DNA of 64,000 bases, taken from Limosilactobacillus caccae (GTDB taxonomy: Bacteria; Bacillota; Bacilli; Lactobacillales; Lactobacillaceae). Below the pieces are notes generated by a model that searched no databases, had not been told where the DNA came from, and saw only the letters and a program-made list of their open reading frames with translations. Position 1 is the stretch's first letter, and each line of letters opens with the position of its first letter. Position numbers and translations under genes: made by a program. The stretch covers positions 496,001-560,000 of the forward strand of contig NZ_FTOY01000010.1 in the NCBI RefSeq assembly GCF_900156885.1. Direction: 5' to 3'. This document shows positions 8,714-17,862 of this stretch, one piece after another.

Positions 8714-10396
8714 ATGGAAAATAATCATTGGTGGAATAATTCAGTTGTTTATCAAATTTACCCAAAGAGCTACCAAGACACGAACCACGATGGTGTCGGT
8801 GACTTACGTGGGATCATCAACCACCTTGACTACATCAAGAAGTTAGGCGTGGACATTATTTGGCTAAACCCAATCTACGAGTCACCACAAGTTGATAATG
8901 GTTACGACATCAGTAACTACGAAGCAATCAACCCGACACTTGGCAGCATGGATGACTTCCAAGAATTAATTGATGGCATTCATGACCGGGGGATGAAGCT
9001 GGTGATGGACCTGGTTGTTAACCACACATCAGACCAGCATAACTGGTTTAAGGAATCCCGGAAGGGGAAGGATAACCCTTACCGTGACTACTACATCTGG
9101 CGTGATGGTAAGGACGGCAAGGAACCAAATAACTGGGGATCATACTTCTCCGGGGCAGCCTGGAAGTACGATGAAGAATCTAGTCAGTACTACTTACACC
9201 TCTTCGCCCCAGAACAACCTGACTTGAACTGGGAAAACCCAGATGTCCGGCACACCGTTTATGACATGATGAACTGGTGGGCAGCCAAGGGGGTTGATGG
9301 TTTCCGGATGGACGTTATCAACCTAATCTCTAAGCCAGAGGGACTGCCAGATGCACCACAAAGCGGCGATGAAAAGTACGGTAACGTTGAACCGCTTGTT
9401 TCTAACGGTCACCGGATCCACGAATTCTTGCAAGAGATGAACCAGAACGTCATGAGCAAGCACAAGATGGTCACCGTGGGGGAAACGCCAGGGGCAACGC
9501 CAGCTGACGCGGAAAAGTATGCCAACCTTGATAACAAGGAATTGAACATGGTCTTCCAATTCGAACACATGAGCCTTGATGGCAACCCTAACCCCGCCTT
9601 AGGTAAGTGGTATGACCAAAAGACCAGCCTCAAGGACTTACGGGCAAACTTGACGAAGTGGCAAGAAAAGCTCTACGGCAAGGCCTGGAACTCACTTTAC
9701 TGGAACAACCACGACCAGCCACGGGTAGTATCACGGTTTGGAAATGACACGACGGAAGACTACCGGGTAAAGTCGGCGAAGATGTTAGCAACGATGATGC
9801 ACATGATGCAGGGGACACCATACATCTACGAAGGGGAAGAAATCGGGATGACCAATGCTTACTTCCCAAAGCTCGAAGACTATGTTGACCTTGAATCAAT
9901 CAACGCTTACCACCAGCTAGTAGATGATCAGCACCTTCTTGATGGTAAGACGATGATGAAGTACATCGCTATTCACTCTCGGGACAATGCCCGGACGCCA
10001 ATGCAATGGGACGACAGTGAATACGCAGGCTTCTCTGACCATACTCCATGGGAAAAGGTAAATCCAAATTACAAGGAAATCAACGTTAAGAATGCCTTGG
10101 CCGACAAGAACTCGGTCTTCTACTACTACCAAAAGTTGATTGAACTCCGGCACACGATGCCAGTCATCACGAATGGTAAGTATGCGTTAGTCGCTGGTAA
10201 CGAAGACGATAACGAGATCTTTGCCTACACCCGGAAGGATGATCAGACAACCTTATTAGTTATCTTGAACTACACTGATCAGACTGTTGAAAGAAATTAC
10301 GATGTGCCTGCTGATGCTAAGCTTTTGATTAGCAACTATGAGGATGACCAGCATGACACAATCCGGCCATACGAAGCCAAAGTTTACCAATTCTAA
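8714..10396 (+). CDS. GH13_31 oligo-1,6-glucosidase
   Basis: A 560-aa cytoplasmic alpha-glucosidase of the oligo-1,6-glucosidase/dextran glucosidase group. The alpha-amylase motifs are in order: region I DLVVNHTSDQH, region II GFRMDVIN with nucleophile D200, region III with acid/base E257 in VGETPG, and region IV NNHDQPR with D334. Val follows the nucleophile (D200-V201); this position is Val in alpha-1,6-specific enzymes and Thr/Ala in alpha-1,4-specific ones, so isomaltose, isomalto-oligosaccharides or panose are the likely substrates. Length matches the family. The start follows AAAAGAGG. A sugar symporter gene begins 13 bp downstream, making a two-gene uptake and hydrolysis operon under the operators at 8587-8662. 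Confidence 0.93.
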   Translation: MENNHWWNNSVVYQIYPKSYQDTNHDGVGDLRGIINHLDYIKKLGVDIIWLNPIYESPQVDNGYDISNYEAINPTLGSMDDFQELIDGIHDRGMKLVMDLVVNHTSDQHNWFKESRKGKDNPYRDYYIWRDGKDGKEPNNWGSYFSGAAWKYDEESSQYYLHLFAPEQPDLNWENPDVRHTVYDMMNWWAAKGVDGFRMDVINLISKPEGLPDAPQSGDEKYGNVEPLVSNGHRIHEFLQEMNQNVMSKHKMVTVGETPGATPADAEKYANLDNKELNMVFQFEHMSLDGNPNPALGKWYDQKTSLKDLRANLTKWQEKLYGKAWNSLYWNNHDQPRVVSRFGNDTTEDYRVKSAKMLATMMHMMQGTPYIYEGEEIGMTNAYFPKLEDYVDLESINAYHQLVDDQHLLDGKTMMKYIAIHSRDNARTPMQWDDSEYAGFSDHTPWEKVNPNYKEINVKNALADKNSVFYYYQKLIELRHTMPVITNGKYALVAGNEDDNEIFAYTRKDDQTTLLVILNYTDQTVERNYDVPADAKLLISNYEDDQHDTIRPYEAKVYQF

Positions 10397-10409
10397 GGGA
10401 TGAAAAATT

Positions 10410-11780
10410 ATGGATAAAGCAAAAAAGACTGAAACACAACAAGTGGACCTGGATACCGGGATGCCGGATTTGCCGAAAAAGGAACTGTTTGCGATAACCT
10501 TCGCCTTTCTCGGGATCAACATGGCATTCTCCCTGCAGAGTTCACAAATGAGTCGAATCTGTCAGACAATTGGTGCTAACCCTAACAACCTCGGTTTCTT
10601 CTTTATCTTCCCACCACTGATGGGGATGATCGTTCAACCATTGCTCGGGAAGATGTCTGACCGGACCTGGAACCGGTTTGGTCGGCGGCTGCCGTACCTG
10701 TTATTTGGGACGCCGATTGCGGCCTTAGTTTTGATCATGCTGCCATTCTCCGGCTCAATGGGCTTTGGTTATGGTTCATTGGCAGCGATGATTTACGCGG
10801 CCGTGGCGGTCTGCTTGATGGATTTATTTAGCAACATCTGTATGCAACCATCACGGATGATTGTCGGTGACATGGTTAACAACAAGCAGAAGAACTTCGC
10901 ATGGTCCTGGCAACAGGTCTTCTCAAACGGTGGGGGGATTTTGGCAACCATCTTGCCATTTATCTTCACCATGTTTGGGATGTCGAACACTGCTAAGAAA
11001 GGGGTTGTCCCGAACACCGTTATTTGGTCATACCTCTGTGCAGCGGCAGTCCTGCTGATCACCGGTCTCTGGACGGTCTTCAACGTTAAGGAATACGATC
11101 CAGAAACATACGCTAAGTACCACCACATTGACCCGCAAGCAAAAGATGAGTCAGTTAGCCTTTGGGAATTAGTTAAGAAGGCACCAAAGGCATTCTGGGA
11201 AATCAACCTGGTGCAATTATTCTCCTGGTTCGCCATCATGTATGTATGGACATACACGACAGGAACTTGTGCTCGGAACATCTGGCATACGTCTGATGTT
11301 TCCTCAGCCGGCTACCAAGCTGCCGGTAACTGGTACGGAATTTTAACCGCCGTTTACAGTATTGCCGGAATTGTGTGGGGCTTAATCTACGCCCACGCCA
11401 AGGCTGGTTCGCGGAAGAAGTGGTACACGTTCGGGATGATCATCGGTGGGATCGGATTGATTTGGATGACTTTTGTTACCACCAAGACGACCTCAATCAT
11501 CGCGATGATTATGTTTGGGATTGGTAACTTTAGTATCAACACCATCCCATTCACGATGCTGACATCATCGCTAAACGGGAAGAACGAAGGTGCCTACCTT
11601 GGGTTATTCAACGTTGGTATCTGTGTTCCCCAAATTGTTGCCTCACTTTGCAGTTTCTTCATCTTCCCATTAGTTGGCCACAACCAACCAATGATGTTGA
11701 TGATCGGTGGGATTTCACTGTTATTCGGTGCCCTCGCCGTTCAAGGAATTCACGAAGGGGTTACTGTTAAGAAGGCATAA
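10410..11780 (+). CDS. MFS sugar/H+ symporter (SLC45/GPH-like), glucosidase partner
   Basis: A 456-aa, twelve-TM major facilitator protein. The N-terminal half carries the SLC45/sucrose-maltose transporter signs: FSLQSSQMSRICQTIGANP, GMIVQPLLGKMSDRTW and the charged GRRLPYLLFG loop between TM2 and TM3. The C-terminal half ends with LGLFNVGICVPQIVASL. It lies directly behind the oligo-1,6-glucosidase gene, so it probably brings in the same alpha-glucoside. The protein encoded at 12094-13440 is a close paralogue. Confidence 0.88.
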   Translation: MDKAKKTETQQVDLDTGMPDLPKKELFAITFAFLGINMAFSLQSSQMSRICQTIGANPNNLGFFFIFPPLMGMIVQPLLGKMSDRTWNRFGRRLPYLLFGTPIAALVLIMLPFSGSMGFGYGSLAAMIYAAVAVCLMDLFSNICMQPSRMIVGDMVNNKQKNFAWSWQQVFSNGGGILATILPFIFTMFGMSNTAKKGVVPNTVIWSYLCAAAVLLITGLWTVFNVKEYDPETYAKYHHIDPQAKDESVSLWELVKKAPKAFWEINLVQLFSWFAIMYVWTYTTGTCARNIWHTSDVSSAGYQAAGNWYGILTAVYSIAGIVWGLIYAHAKAGSRKKWYTFGMIIGGIGLIWMTFVTTKTTSIIAMIMFGIGNFSINTIPFTMLTSSLNGKNEGAYLGLFNVGICVPQIVASLCSFFIFPLVGHNQPMMLMIGGISLLFGALAVQGIHEGVTVKKA

Positions 11781-11829
11781 CTAGACTAGACAACTCTCCT
11801 CAATACTAAAAATATCTCTGTAATGCGCC

Positions 11830-11867
11830 AAAGGGCTCACGACATTAGAATGTGTCGTGAGCCCTTT
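11830..11867 (+). terminator. Long perfect hairpin after glucosidase-symporter operon
   Basis: A 15-bp perfect stem: AAAGGGCTCACGACA (11830-11844) pairs with TGTCGTGAGCCCTTT (11853-11867) around an 8-nt loop. The T-run after the stem is short. It most likely ends the operon at 8714-11780. The following 130 bp up to 12000 hold no gene I can support, only a G-rich patch around 11935-11990. Confidence 0.8.
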
Positions 11868-12006
11868 GTAGTTATTAGGGAGAATCAATGAATATCTGCA
11901 GCTGGTTAAGTGTAATCCGGTCTAATCTATTATGGGGGATGCAAAGTCCTTAGGGGGCACCCACAGCGAAAGGGGGAAGAAATTGTCCTAGTGTTGCTAG
12001 CCAAAG

Positions 12007-12043
12007 CAAAAGCAGGATCACCATTAAGGCAATCCTGCTTTTG
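12007..12043 (-). terminator. Intrinsic terminator of the second MFS gene
   Basis: CAAAAGCAGGAT (12007-12018) pairs with ATCCTGCTTTTG (12032-12043). On the minus strand the stem runs into TTTTGCTTT, as expected downstream of the gene at 12094-13440. Confidence 0.82.
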
Positions 12044-12093
12044 TGATAGAAGAAAATTTTGGTAAATCCCTGTGCCAAAAACTGGCACGTGGA

Positions 12094-13440
12094 CTATTCT
12101 TGGTAAGTTTCCTTGATGAAGAGAACGGCGATTGCCCCAAGAAGAGCAGAAATCCCAGTGACTAACATCATGTTAACTTGGGAACTACCAAGGAGTGGGA
12201 AGAGACCGAAACTAAGCAATGATGCAACCATTTGTGGAACACAGATTGAACCATTGAAGAGTCCCAGGTAAGTTCCCATGTGCTTACCAGACAAGGCGTT
12301 CGTAACCATTGTCAGTGGGTAAGTGTTCATTGACGCCCATGCAATCCCGATCAGGATGAATGAGAAGACAAGGGCATTTTGTGAGTGGATAAAGAAGATG
12401 GAAGTGTAACCAATTGCCCCGAGCAAAAGACTAATTGAGTAACCAGCCTTGTGCCGGTTGTTTGGTACTTTCGCAAGGACGTATGACCAAACAACGGCGG
12501 CGATTGATTGGACGGCGGTCATAACCCCGTACCAGTTACCAGCGGACTGGTAAGCGGCAGATGAGGCAACGGTCGTGTGCCAAACGTTCTTGGCAATTGC
12601 CCCGACAGCATAGGTTGAGAGGTACTGGAAGGAGAACCAGCAGAAGAATTGAACCAGTGCAACGTTCCAGAATACCTTTGGTGCATGCTTTAAGAGGGTA
12701 AGCCAGTTGCCACCTTCCTTGTTATCGTCTTCGGAAATTCCGTGGTACATGGCGTACGTTGCTGGATCATATTCATGAACCCGGAAAATCGTGAAGAGGC
12801 AGGTGATGACGAGGATGATTGCCCCAACGTAGAAGGAAACAACAACTGATTGTGGGACAACCCCCTTCTTGGCGGTGTTTGATACCCCCCACCAGGTTAG
12901 CAGGAATGGGAAGATGGCGGCTAAAACAGCCCCAACGTTGCAGATCAGACTCTGAATCCCATAAGCGTAACTCTTCTGGTCGTCATTAACCATGTCACCG
13001 ACCATCATCTTAAATGGCTGCATGGCCATGTTCGATGACAAGTCGAGAAAGGCAACAGTAATTGCCCCGAAAAGCAGGGCGGCTAGTGACCCGTAACCAA
13101 AGCCAAAACTACCAGAGTTTGGCAAGAGGATCATGACGATCACTGCGATAATCATTCCGAGTAACAGGTACGGCAACCGCCGGCCACCAAGTTTTGGTGC
13201 CCATGTGCGGTCAGAATAATAACCGATGATTGGTTGAACAATCAGCCCCGCAAGAGGTGGTAGTAAGAAGAACCATCCCAAGTTGTTGGGGTCGGCGCCA
13301 ATCGTCTGGAAAATCCGGCTCATTTGTGAACCTTGTAAAGTAAAGGCAATTTGGACCCCGAGGAAACCAAAGTTAATCATCCAAATGGTGCTCTTTGGGA
13401 GGGTCGGCAGTCCCGTCTTTGCAGACGCTTCTTGACTCAT
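12094..13440 (-). CDS. MFS sugar/H+ symporter (SLC45/GPH-like), second copy
   Basis: A 448-aa paralogue of the symporter at 10410-11780. Shared landmarks are FTLQGSQMSRIFQTIGADPNNLGWFF, here without a break, LAGLIVQPIIGYYSDRTW and GGRRLPYLLLGM, plus twelve membrane segments. The frame is open for 35 more codons upstream, but the start at 13440 is preferred because TTAGGAG precedes it and the added residues have no match to the paralogue. A cre-like box lies upstream at 13529-13542. It is transcribed alone, between its own terminator and that of the ppsA-gpm-like operon. The substrate could be an alpha-glucoside or the sugar handled by the beta-helix protein of the neighbouring operon. Confidence 0.87.
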   Translation of the reverse strand: MSQEASAKTGLPTLPKSTIWMINFGFLGVQIAFTLQGSQMSRIFQTIGADPNNLGWFFLLPPLAGLIVQPIIGYYSDRTWAPKLGGRRLPYLLLGMIIAVIVMILLPNSGSFGFGYGSLAALLFGAITVAFLDLSSNMAMQPFKMMVGDMVNDDQKSYAYGIQSLICNVGAVLAAIFPFLLTWWGVSNTAKKGVVPQSVVVSFYVGAIILVITCLFTIFRVHEYDPATYAMYHGISEDDNKEGGNWLTLLKHAPKVFWNVALVQFFCWFSFQYLSTYAVGAIAKNVWHTTVASSAAYQSAGNWYGVMTAVQSIAAVVWSYVLAKVPNNRHKAGYSISLLLGAIGYTSIFFIHSQNALVFSFILIGIAWASMNTYPLTMVTNALSGKHMGTYLGLFNGSICVPQMVASLLSFGLFPLLGSSQVNMMLVTGISALLGAIAVLFIKETYQE

Positions 13441-13528
13441 TACAAAACAACTCCTAACGAATAAAAATAATTGCAGTCGAGCGATGTAAGCTCTTACAAA
13501 CGATAGTATAGTTACTTTGCTCTTATTG

Positions 13529-13542
13529 TGCAACCGTTTGCT
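13529..13542. promoter_or_regulatory. cre-like operator upstream of second MFS gene
   Basis: TGCAACCGTTTGCT fits the CcpA consensus TGNAANCGNWNNCW at all defined positions. It lies about 90 bp upstream of the start at 13440, in the promoter region. Confidence 0.6.
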
Positions 13543-13636
13543 CAAAGAAAATTATAAAAGTTTGCTGATAAACGTTAGGCAAAATTCGCGTGACGATTGC
13601 TGAATTTTATTATTTAAGTAGCCCCATGATAAAAAT

Positions 13637-13668
13637 AAAAAGATCCGGAAAACATGCTTCCGGATCTT
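13637..13668 (-). terminator. Terminator of the ppsA-betahelix-tpiA-fba-phosphatase operon
   Basis: AAGATCCGGAA (13640-13650) pairs with TTCCGGATCTT (13658-13668). On the minus strand it is followed by TTTTTATTTTTATC, a classic U-tract, just past the stop of the last gene of the operon. Confidence 0.92.
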
Positions 13669-13693
13669 ATGCAAAAGGTGAGAATTAAAGTGT

Positions 13694-14344
13694 TTAGAGT
13701 TTTAATTGATTGTATGATTCAACTTCAACGCCGTGCCCACTCAGCTTGAATTTTGCCATTGCCCCGTTCATCAGGCTGCCGTAGGTTTTATGACCGTACA
13801 GACTGGCAATGTACTGGATAAATGAACCATGGGAAACGACAACAACGGTACTGTTATCCGGCAATTGTTGCAGGAGGTTGATAACCTCGTGACTTCGCGT
13901 CGTCAACTGCTTACTATCTTCTGCTAGGTGGGCGGGGTCAGCTTCCTTGAGCATGTCATGCGACTTTTCGATTCCAAATGCGTCGATGACTTCGCCAATT
14001 CGCCGGAGCCGCTTTTTCCCGAGGTGACTTGCCCAGATCGCTCCTTCTTCGTTACTGTGGCCCTCAAATGAACCGTAGAAGGTTTCCCGGAAACACTTCT
14101 CCTGTGTCGGTGCCGTCATTTTCGCGCCGGGTACCTGGGTGATGAGCAAGCGGGCAGTATCGACCGCTCGCTTGAGGTCACTAGAAAATAAGTAGTCAAT
14201 TTTTAACGGGGCGAGCGTCCGGCCCACCCTGATGGCGTCCTCTTCCCCCTTCTTGGTGAGGGGGGTGTCTGACCAACCCTGTAACCGTGCAAAGCAGTTA
14301 AAGTAGGTTTCACCATGTCGTACAAAGTAAACTGTTGTTGCCAT
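13694..14344 (-). CDS. Histidine phosphatase (phosphoglycerate mutase-like) family protein
   Basis: A 216-aa member of the histidine phosphatase superfamily. The N-terminal phosphate pocket VYFVRHGETYFN carries the RHG catalytic His, LFSSDLKRAVDTARL is the second Arg region, and VVVSHGSF supplies the second catalytic His. The start at 14344 (MATTVYFVRHGE) follows GCGAGGACGA; the longer open frame overlaps the upstream fba gene. It is the last gene of an operon with fba, tpiA and ppsA. Its family contains phosphoglycerate mutases and sugar bisphosphatases, so fructose-1,6-bisphosphate phosphatase activity would complete a gluconeogenic path here; that is inference from context. Confidence 0.85.
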   Translation of the reverse strand: MATTVYFVRHGETYFNCFARLQGWSDTPLTKKGEEDAIRVGRTLAPLKIDYLFSSDLKRAVDTARLLITQVPGAKMTAPTQEKCFRETFYGSFEGHSNEEGAIWASHLGKKRLRRIGEVIDAFGIEKSHDMLKEADPAHLAEDSKQLTTRSHEVINLLQQLPDNSTVVVVSHGSFIQYIASLYGHKTYGSLMNGAMAKFKLSGHGVEVESYNQLKL

Positions 14345-14361
14345 TAAATCGTCCTCGCTAT

Positions 14362-15228
14362 CTATGCAATTGCTGGGGTTCCCAGCCAATCAATCATTTC
14401 TTTCATCCGTTCCGTAATTGCCTCAGTTCCGGGCAAAAGGAGCTTCCGTGGGTCGTAACCCTTCTTATCCTTGTTTAAGTCTTGTTGCTCTTCAATGTAG
14501 CGGCGGGTTGCTTCCTGGAAGGCTAATTGGAACTCAGTGTTGATGTTCACCTTCGCCACGCCCATTGAAATGGCCTTCTTGACTTGGTCTTGTGGAATGC
14601 CTGAACCACCGTGGAGAACCAGCGGGATATCAATTGCATAGGCAATCTCTTGGAGGCGGGGGAAGTTCAAGCCCTGCCAGTTTTCCGGATAAATGCCGTG
14701 AATGTTACCAATCCCGCAGGCTAGCTTGTCAACGCCCAGGGCGGCAAAGGCCTTGGCATCTTCCACATCTGCCAGTTCACCACTACCGGTATCCTGGTTT
14801 TCACCGATCTTGCCGATTTCGGCCTCAACGGAGATTCCCCGGGAGTGGGCAAGGTCAACAACCTTCTTTGTCTTAGCATAGTTTTCCTCGATTGGCAACT
14901 TGTGGCCGTCGAACATTACTGAGGAGTAACCTAAATTAATGCATTCGATTGCGGCATCGTAGTCCCCATGGTCAAGGTGGAGAACGACCGGAACAGTAAT
15001 GTCCATTGCGTCCATCTGGTCGGCAACCATGTCCTTGACGAACTTATAGCCCCCCATGTACTTTGCGGCGCCCATTGAGACCTGTACTAAAACAGGGGTG
15101 TTCGTTTCGGCGGCCGCCCGGAGAATGGCCCGTGTCCATTCAAGGTTGTTGATGTTATATGCCCCGATTGCGTAGTGATTCTTCCGTGCATCTGCAAAAA
15201 GTGCGTTACCGTTGTCAAAATAAGCCAT
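14362..15228 (-). CDS. fba: Class II fructose-bisphosphate aldolase
   Basis: A 288-aa zinc-dependent class II aldolase that interconverts fructose (or tagatose) 1,6-bisphosphate and two triose phosphates. The catalytic segment LHLDHGD (D86, H87), the zinc-ligand motifs GNIHG and VLHGGSGIP, and the phosphate-binding KVNINTE stretch are all present. Tagatose-bisphosphate aldolases share this fold and cannot be excluded. It lies between tpiA and a histidine phosphatase gene in one operon. Obligately heterofermentative lactobacilli ferment hexoses by the phosphoketolase path and usually lack this enzyme, so its presence with tpiA and ppsA is notable. Confidence 0.92.
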   Translation of the reverse strand: MAYFDNGNALFADARKNHYAIGAYNINNLEWTRAILRAAAETNTPVLVQVSMGAAKYMGGYKFVKDMVADQMDAMDITVPVVLHLDHGDYDAAIECINLGYSSVMFDGHKLPIEENYAKTKKVVDLAHSRGISVEAEIGKIGENQDTGSGELADVEDAKAFAALGVDKLACGIGNIHGIYPENWQGLNFPRLQEIAYAIDIPLVLHGGSGIPQDQVKKAISMGVAKVNINTEFQLAFQEATRRYIEEQQDLNKDKKGYDPRKLLLPGTEAITERMKEMIDWLGTPAIA

Positions 15229-15247
15229 TGTTGTTATCCCTTCCTTG

Positions 15248-16027
15248 TTAAATTGCTTGTGCAGCTTGAAGTTGTGCTTGCTGCTGGTAGTTGATCATCT
15301 GTAAGAAATTGTTGACGTCCAGGCTGGCGCGGCCGATTAAGGCACCGTCAACGTTTGGTTTTGCCATAATCTCCTGGATGTTTTGCGGGTTAACGCTACC
15401 CCCGTAAAGGATCCGGACTTGGTCTGCGACATCGTAGTTATAACTATCGGCGAGACTCTGCCGGATTTGCCGACAACCAGCCTCAGCAATATCCGGGTTG
15501 GCGGTATGCTTGCTGCCGACTGCCCAACTTGGTTCGTATGAAATGACGATATCCTTGAGTTGGTCAGGGCTGACCCCGTTTAAGACCGTCTTGAGTTGCT
15601 GGAAAACGTAGTGGATTTCCCCGTTAATTTCGGTTTGGACCATCTCTTCATCGGTACAGATGATCGGGGTGATTCCGGCGTCAAGGGCGGCCAGTACCTT
15701 TTCGTTGATGACCAGGTTACTCTCGTTGAAAAGGCGGCGCCGTTCCAAGTGACCGAGCATCACGTAGGTTGCGCCCGCGTCAACGAGGGTGCGGAGACTG
15801 ATCTCACCAGTGTATGGGCCGTCTGCCTGGGCAGAGGCATTTTGGGCGATAATCTGGAGGTTTGAGTTACCCGCGGTCAACTTCATGTTGTAAAGGGAAA
15901 CTGCCTGGGGAGCAATCCCGATTTCTTGGTCGACTGGCAGCTTGTTCTTGATTGCTTCGACGAACCGCATCGATTCGTGGACGTCCTTATTCATTTTCCA
16001 GTTAGCAATAATAAATGGTTTTCGCAT
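15248..16027 (-). CDS. tpiA: Divergent triosephosphate isomerase paralogue
   Basis: A 259-aa TIM-barrel protein with the catalytic residues in place: K11 in ANWKMN, H93 and E165 in SYEPSWAVG, and the loop-8 phosphate motif YGGSVNP. Several near-invariant positions differ: the GHSERR signature is GHLERR (Ser to Leu at 94), the phosphate-gripping loop 6 reads WAVGSKHTA instead of WAIGTGKTA, and the CVGE motif is CTDEE. A Gln/Ala-rich tail ends the protein. The main glycolytic tpiA is expected elsewhere (usually next to gap-pgk), so this is probably an operon-specific second copy with altered kinetics or substrate. It is encoded 19 bp upstream of fba. Confidence 0.85.
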   Translation of the reverse strand: MRKPFIIANWKMNKDVHESMRFVEAIKNKLPVDQEIGIAPQAVSLYNMKLTAGNSNLQIIAQNASAQADGPYTGEISLRTLVDAGATYVMLGHLERRRLFNESNLVINEKVLAALDAGITPIICTDEEMVQTEINGEIHYVFQQLKTVLNGVSPDQLKDIVISYEPSWAVGSKHTANPDIAEAGCRQIRQSLADSYNYDVADQVRILYGGSVNPQNIQEIMAKPNVDGALIGRASLDVNNFLQMINYQQQAQLQAAQAI

Positions 16028-16042
16028 TGTGGTTACTCCTTT

Positions 16043-17839
16043 TTATAAAAATAGCTTAAATAGGCATTTTTGGTATTCGTGTTTGTGGTCAAATGGGCCA
16101 GCAGTTACGCGGACCCCTTCGCGCTGGTGGCCGAGGAAGTCAGTGTTAAAGGCAGTGGCGCCATTAGCGGACTTCCCCATTGAAATTGCGTGGCCCGTGT
16201 CTTCTGCAAGTAAACTGTCGAGGTTACTGTCGATGAAGACCCCTTTACCAGTCGTTTTGATGGTAATGTCAACGTTTTGGAGCTGGTCGTCGAGGTAGAC
16301 GTTGCCGAGCTTATTGTGGTTGATTTCGTTATGCTGGTTAGCCGTCTGGGCAGCAAAGAAGTGGTTGCCGTCAGCAGTAAATTGGTCGGCCGTTGCGGCG
16401 TTTGCGGTTTGTTCTTCGGCGATGGCGATCAGCTTCTTCATCTCATCACGAAGGCTCTTGCGGATGAAGATATTGTTGAAGAAGTATGATGAGTTGTCAC
16501 CGTCCGCCTTGCTGCTTGGTTGGTAGATCCGGTGGTAGTAAGCATCGCTGCCAGCACTGGCATTGCTGCTGAGCCATTCGGTACTCCCGTTGATGAGGTT
16601 GTGCAGCAGGAGGATTCCCTTGCTTTCTAACTTGAGTGCCCGGTCGGAGAGGAGGAGGTTATTTTCGATCACCGTGAAACCAGCCGACTTTTGAATGTGG
16701 ATATCTTCACCTAAACCGATCAAGAGGGCCTGCTTATTCGCCTTGGTAATCTTGAAGTCGTGTGGCAGGGAGTTGTTGTAGAAGACGTTCCGGGAAATCC
16801 GTGTCCGGGCAACCTTCCCGCCAAGCCAGAGGCCACGCGTACAGTCGTGGATGCAGTTGCGGGCGATGATTGCGCCGATTGATGGGAAGAGGTTGATCGC
16901 ACTGACTTCTTCCCCGACAAGGTTTTGCCGAATGTTGATATTAAAAATACTGTTATGTTCAATCAACGGTGACGAGTTCCCGTCGACCCCGATAATCCCG
17001 GTCTGACCACAGTCGTGAATCGTGTTGTTCCGTAGCCGGTGACGGAGTGGCTTGCTTGCTTCAAGGTCGCCTGTTGGCACTTTGGCATAACGGCCAAGGG
17101 AGATCCCGGAACACTTGGCATGGGAGACGTCACAGTTGGTGATCTTCCAGCCCGCACCGCAGTTAGTGCTGATAAGTCCCTTGTTGTAGCTAGCTGATGC
17201 CCACTGACAGGCTGCCTTAGTCATTGAAAAACTTGAAATGACGATGTTATCAACGCCGGGGCGAACAGGGGAGAAACAAGTTTCCCGGAAGGTCAGTTCG
17301 ACATTTTCGCTGTTCGGGTCTTTCCCCTGGAAGTTGGCATAGATAACGGTGGCATCCTTGCCAGTCAGCTGCTGAGTGTACCAAGTGTAAGTCGTGAAGG
17401 ACTTGTCCCGGGAAAGTTCATTCTTTACCGGTGTGTCAACCTTGGCTCGGCTGTCAACTTCGTACATGGCCTTATTGTTGAGAAATACTTCGCCCGCGTG
17501 GTCAAAGGTGTGGTCCGCAAGTGTCGTGTAGGGATTGTAGTGCCCGAAACGACTGTTAGGAATAGTGACTGTCCACACGTGATCACTGACCTGTTGCCAG
17601 TCCGTGATCCGCTCTGCCCCGGTAATGATGGCCGCGTTTTGCACTGCCGATGAGTAGATGATTGGTTTATCGGTAGTCCCGGAGTGGCGGGGGTGGACTT
17701 CTTCACGGTAGGTACCAGGGAGCACGCTGATGTAGTCGCCAGGCATCGCGATGTCCGCCGCTTCTTGGATGTGTTTGAATGGGCGTGCCTGGGTTCCGTT
17801 ACCATCATTTGCAGCATTAATATCAACAAAAATTTGCAT
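16043..17839 (-). CDS. Cytoplasmic right-handed parallel beta-helix protein, putative carbohydrate-active
   Basis: A 598-aa protein that opens with the DUF1565/pectate-lyase-like signature FVDINAANDGNGTQARPFK...AADIAMPGDYISVLPGTYREEV, followed by the repeated short-strand pattern of a right-handed beta-helix (IRNNTIHDCGQTGI-type coils with stacked Asn, about 200-440). The fold is shared by polysaccharide lyases (PL1, PL9), some glycoside hydrolases and fructotransferases. There is no signal peptide, so the substrate must be an imported oligosaccharide or an intracellular one. Its place between ppsA and tpiA suggests it feeds sugar units into triose-phosphate metabolism. I cannot assign a reaction. 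Confidence 0.7.
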   Translation of the reverse strand: MQIFVDINAANDGNGTQARPFKHIQEAADIAMPGDYISVLPGTYREEVHPRHSGTTDKPIIYSSAVQNAAIITGAERITDWQQVSDHVWTVTIPNSRFGHYNPYTTLADHTFDHAGEVFLNNKAMYEVDSRAKVDTPVKNELSRDKSFTTYTWYTQQLTGKDATVIYANFQGKDPNSENVELTFRETCFSPVRPGVDNIVISSFSMTKAACQWASASYNKGLISTNCGAGWKITNCDVSHAKCSGISLGRYAKVPTGDLEASKPLRHRLRNNTIHDCGQTGIIGVDGNSSPLIEHNSIFNINIRQNLVGEEVSAINLFPSIGAIIARNCIHDCTRGLWLGGKVARTRISRNVFYNNSLPHDFKITKANKQALLIGLGEDIHIQKSAGFTVIENNLLLSDRALKLESKGILLLHNLINGSTEWLSSNASAGSDAYYHRIYQPSSKADGDNSSYFFNNIFIRKSLRDEMKKLIAIAEEQTANAATADQFTADGNHFFAAQTANQHNEINHNKLGNVYLDDQLQNVDITIKTTGKGVFIDSNLDSLLAEDTGHAISMGKSANGATAFNTDFLGHQREGVRVTAGPFDHKHEYQKCLFKLFL

Positions 17840-17862
17840 TATTACAGTCCTTTCTTGTGTAA

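Noticed and set aside
11930-12000. G-rich block (GGGGGATG...AGGGGGCACCC...AAAGGGGG) considered as a structured RNA
   Set aside because: No consistent pairing pattern, promoter or known RNA family could be recognised. It may be part of a leader or a remnant.
13555-13585. TTTGC...GCAAA inverted repeat near 13556-13578 as a second operator of the MFS gene
   Set aside because: The core TGATAAACG has one base too many for a cre box and the repeat is short. Only the 13529 site is kept.
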